A stretch of DNA of 64,000 nt from CAUZIZ01 sp965218775. GTDB taxonomy: Bacteria; Acidobacteriota; UBA6911; RPQK01; JAJDTT01. This document shows positions 62,552-64,000 of the stretch, in pieces. The stretch's first letter is position 1; every line of letters starts with the position of its first letter. The notes under the pieces are model-generated. The model made no database searches. It was not told the DNA's origin and saw only the letters and a program-made list of their open reading frames with translations. The translations under genes and the position numbers were made by a program. The DNA lies in contig CBDCLS010000003.1 in NCBI GenBank assembly GCA_965218775.1, positions 868,001 through 932,000 on the forward strand, read 5' to 3'.

Positions 62552-64000
62552 TTATTTCGCTATAGCAGAATACCCGGCGCGCAGCTTCCGCCGCATGATT
62601 TTGTTGGATGCGGTTCGGGGCAGTGTTTTTACCAGTATCACGTCGTGAACCTTGAACAGCGGATTCAATCTTCCACGGATCGCTTCCTGGAACAGGTGCT
62701 TCAGCTCGTCCCTCCGCGACGCCCGATCCGACGGGGATTGTAGGACCACGTAGATCACCAACCTGGCGCTGCCGCCTGTGGGAGAGGGAACCGCAATCGC
62801 GGCCGTTTCCTCAACACACTCCTCCAGATTCAGGACGCGCTCTATCTCGGCTGAACCCACTTTGATCCCAGAGAGGTTCATGGTGTCGTCTACACGACCA
62901 TGCACCCGGTAGTAGCCACCACCCAAACGCTCAACCTGGTCTCCGTGGCGGCGCAGCAGCTTTCCGCTGGGACCAGCGGGCGTACCCTCGAAATATACCG
63001 TGTGGTGGTCCTGATTCAGGAGCGTCGTGGACAAGCCAATGGAAGGTGGGATCAAGAAGACTTCGCCATTCTCAGTCTCCCGACCGTCTTGATCCATAAT
63101 TGCCAGGTCCAGACCCATAGCAGGAGTCGAGAACGCCGCCGCCGCCGAAGGCTGGACGACGGTTCCGGTAAGATATGCTCCTCCGACCTCGGTACCGCCA
63201 CAATACTCGATGACCGGGCGGTAGCCAGCGAGGGACATGAGGAAATGCATGTCGCCCGGGTGGGAGCATTCGCCGGTTGAGCTGAAGGCGCGAATTGCCG
63301 ACCAGTCCAAACCCCTCATGCAGTCCTCACTGCGCCACGCCCTGACCAGGCTGGGTACGACCCCCAACATGTTGACTCCGGCTTGCTCTACGAACTCCCC
63401 GAATCCTCTTTCGGTTGGATTGCCGTAGTAGAGTGCCATCGTGGCTCGGTTCACCAGCGCGGCGTAGATGAGCCAGGGACCCATCATCCACCCCAGGTTG
63501 GTAGGCCATGCGAGAATGTCGCCCTTACAGATGTTCTGGTGCAGGGACGCATCCGCAGCACACTTGATCGGCGTGAGGTGGGTGAAGGGAATTGCCTTGG
63601 GTTGGCCCGTCGTTCCGGATGAGAACAAGACGTTGGTGGGATCGTCCGGGCTACAGGGTGCCGAGTCAAGGTTTTCCTCTTCCGCCAGAAAATCCTCCCA
63701 GGACAGATCTCCAGGCCGTAACGAATCCCGAATCCTGCCCTCTACAGGGACGACTACAGCCAGGGGAGCATCGGCCTCGGTGACTCTGGAGTACAAGGGA
63801 ATCTGCCGGTCTCCCCTCTGGATGTGGTCCTGCGTGAAGATGGCTTTGGCTTCCCCTATCCGGAGTCGTGTCGCAATTTCAGGTGGCGCGAAACTATCGG
63901 CGATCGAGAGGACGAAGTAGCCAGCCTTTACGATCCCCAGGTAGGCGGCGACGGCTTCCGCAGTCATGGGCATGTTGATGGCCACCGCGTCTCCGGGCGT
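62552..64000 (-). CDS. AMP-dependent acyl-CoA synthetase/ligase, partial at N-terminus (window edge)
   Basis: The frame is open to base 64000 (483 codons), so the N-terminal portion is outside. Visible motifs are the P-loop A3 FSSGTTGQPKAIPFTH, A5 YCGGTEVGG, A8 YRVHGRVDDTMNLSGIKVGS and the catalytic lysine in LPRTASNKIMRRKLR. It forms acyl-CoA from a carboxylic acid with ATP. The class (acetyl-, medium- or aryl-acid) cannot be judged without the missing part. Confidence 0.88.
   Translation of the reverse strand, partial: TPGDAVAINMPMTAEAVAAYLGIVKAGYFVLSIADSFAPPEIATRLRIGEAKAIFTQDHIQRGDRQIPLYSRVTEADAPLAVVVPVEGRIRDSLRPGDLSWEDFLAEEENLDSAPCSPDDPTNVLFSSGTTGQPKAIPFTHLTPIKCAADASLHQNICKGDILAWPTNLGWMMGPWLIYAALVNRATMALYYGNPTERGFGEFVEQAGVNMLGVVPSLVRAWRSEDCMRGLDWSAIRAFSSTGECSHPGDMHFLMSLAGYRPVIEYCGGTEVGGAYLTGTVVQPSAAAAFSTPAMGLDLAIMDQDGRETENGEVFLIPPSIGLSTTLLNQDHHTVYFEGTPAGPSGKLLRRHGDQVERLGGGYYRVHGRVDDTMNLSGIKVGSAEIERVLNLEECVEETAAIAVPSPTGGSARLVIYVVLQSPSDRASRRDELKHLFQEAIRGRLNPLFKVHDVILVKTLPRTASNKIMRRKLRAGYSAIAK

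Overview
This window looks like chromosomal DNA from a free-living Gram-negative heterotroph of moderately high GC. It carries an outer-membrane TonB-dependent receptor, lipoproteins, Tat-type signal peptides, secreted sulfatases, and DUF1501 and DUF1549/DUF1553 proteins. That gene set fits Acidobacteriota best, helped by a PD40-type gene fragment ending in a C-terminus common there. Planctomycetota, Verrucomicrobiota or a related phylum cannot be excluded without a marker-gene tree.

Layout. 1-2115 (-) is a TonB receptor cut by the left edge. 2269-3200 is a group II intron whose maturase has lost its catalytic core. 3609-7218 holds a FAD oxidoreductase, several gene remnants and a glycoside-hydrolase-like secreted protein. 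7628-9183 is a lower-GC module, a Cys-rich DUF2703 protein and a SigZ-like sigma factor, whose stop codon is interrupted by a 271-bp repeat element. 9381-15580 mixes remnants (Gfo/Idh/MocA, IS91 transposase) with a LolA-like secreted protein, an acyltransferase-like membrane protein, an MFS carrier and a sialidase-like protein. 15720-30481 (-) is mainly housekeeping: asparagine synthase, a DUF1611-argC-argD-argB operon, rsmI, a gltX-glycosyltransferase-pdxJ operon, D-aminoacylase, an SDR and a transaldolase-like protein. 30967-35676 encodes two large secreted proteins (a five-bladed propeller and a PQQ-type sugar dehydrogenase with DUF11 and choice-of-anchor domains). 35734-36441 is a second group II intron with no ORF. 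36485-42694 has a membrane sulfatase-like protein and a small sugar-acid catabolic group (Gfo/Idh, DapA family, 2-hydroxyacid dehydrogenase). 42846-57561 holds an M23 lipoprotein and two DUF1549/1553 plus DUF1501 modules around two sulfatases and a second glycoside-hydrolase-like protein. 57756-64000 (-) has a B12-type radical SAM protein, an M28 carboxypeptidase and an acyl-CoA ligase cut by the right edge.

The most unusual signal is a family of three ~270-bp elements (9093-9363, 30568-30835, 41369-41635). Their ~210-bp cores are closely similar. Each copy is closed by its own nearly perfect ~30-bp inverted repeat, and the repeat sequence differs from copy to copy. One copy sits inside the sigZ stop codon, and the empty site can be rebuilt exactly. 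Other repeats are an ~80-bp hairpin family (one half-copy lies inside the second intron), a family built on a cgaa-rich unit, and 9-bp minisatellites.

Functionally the window describes a scavenger of sulfated and complex polysaccharides or glycoconjugates: sulfatases, sialidase-like and glycoside-hydrolase-like proteins, a heparan-acetyltransferase-like protein, sugar dehydrogenases and an aldolase. The genome also shows heavy decay of mobile elements. All functional calls come from reading motifs in the translated sequence; no database search was run.
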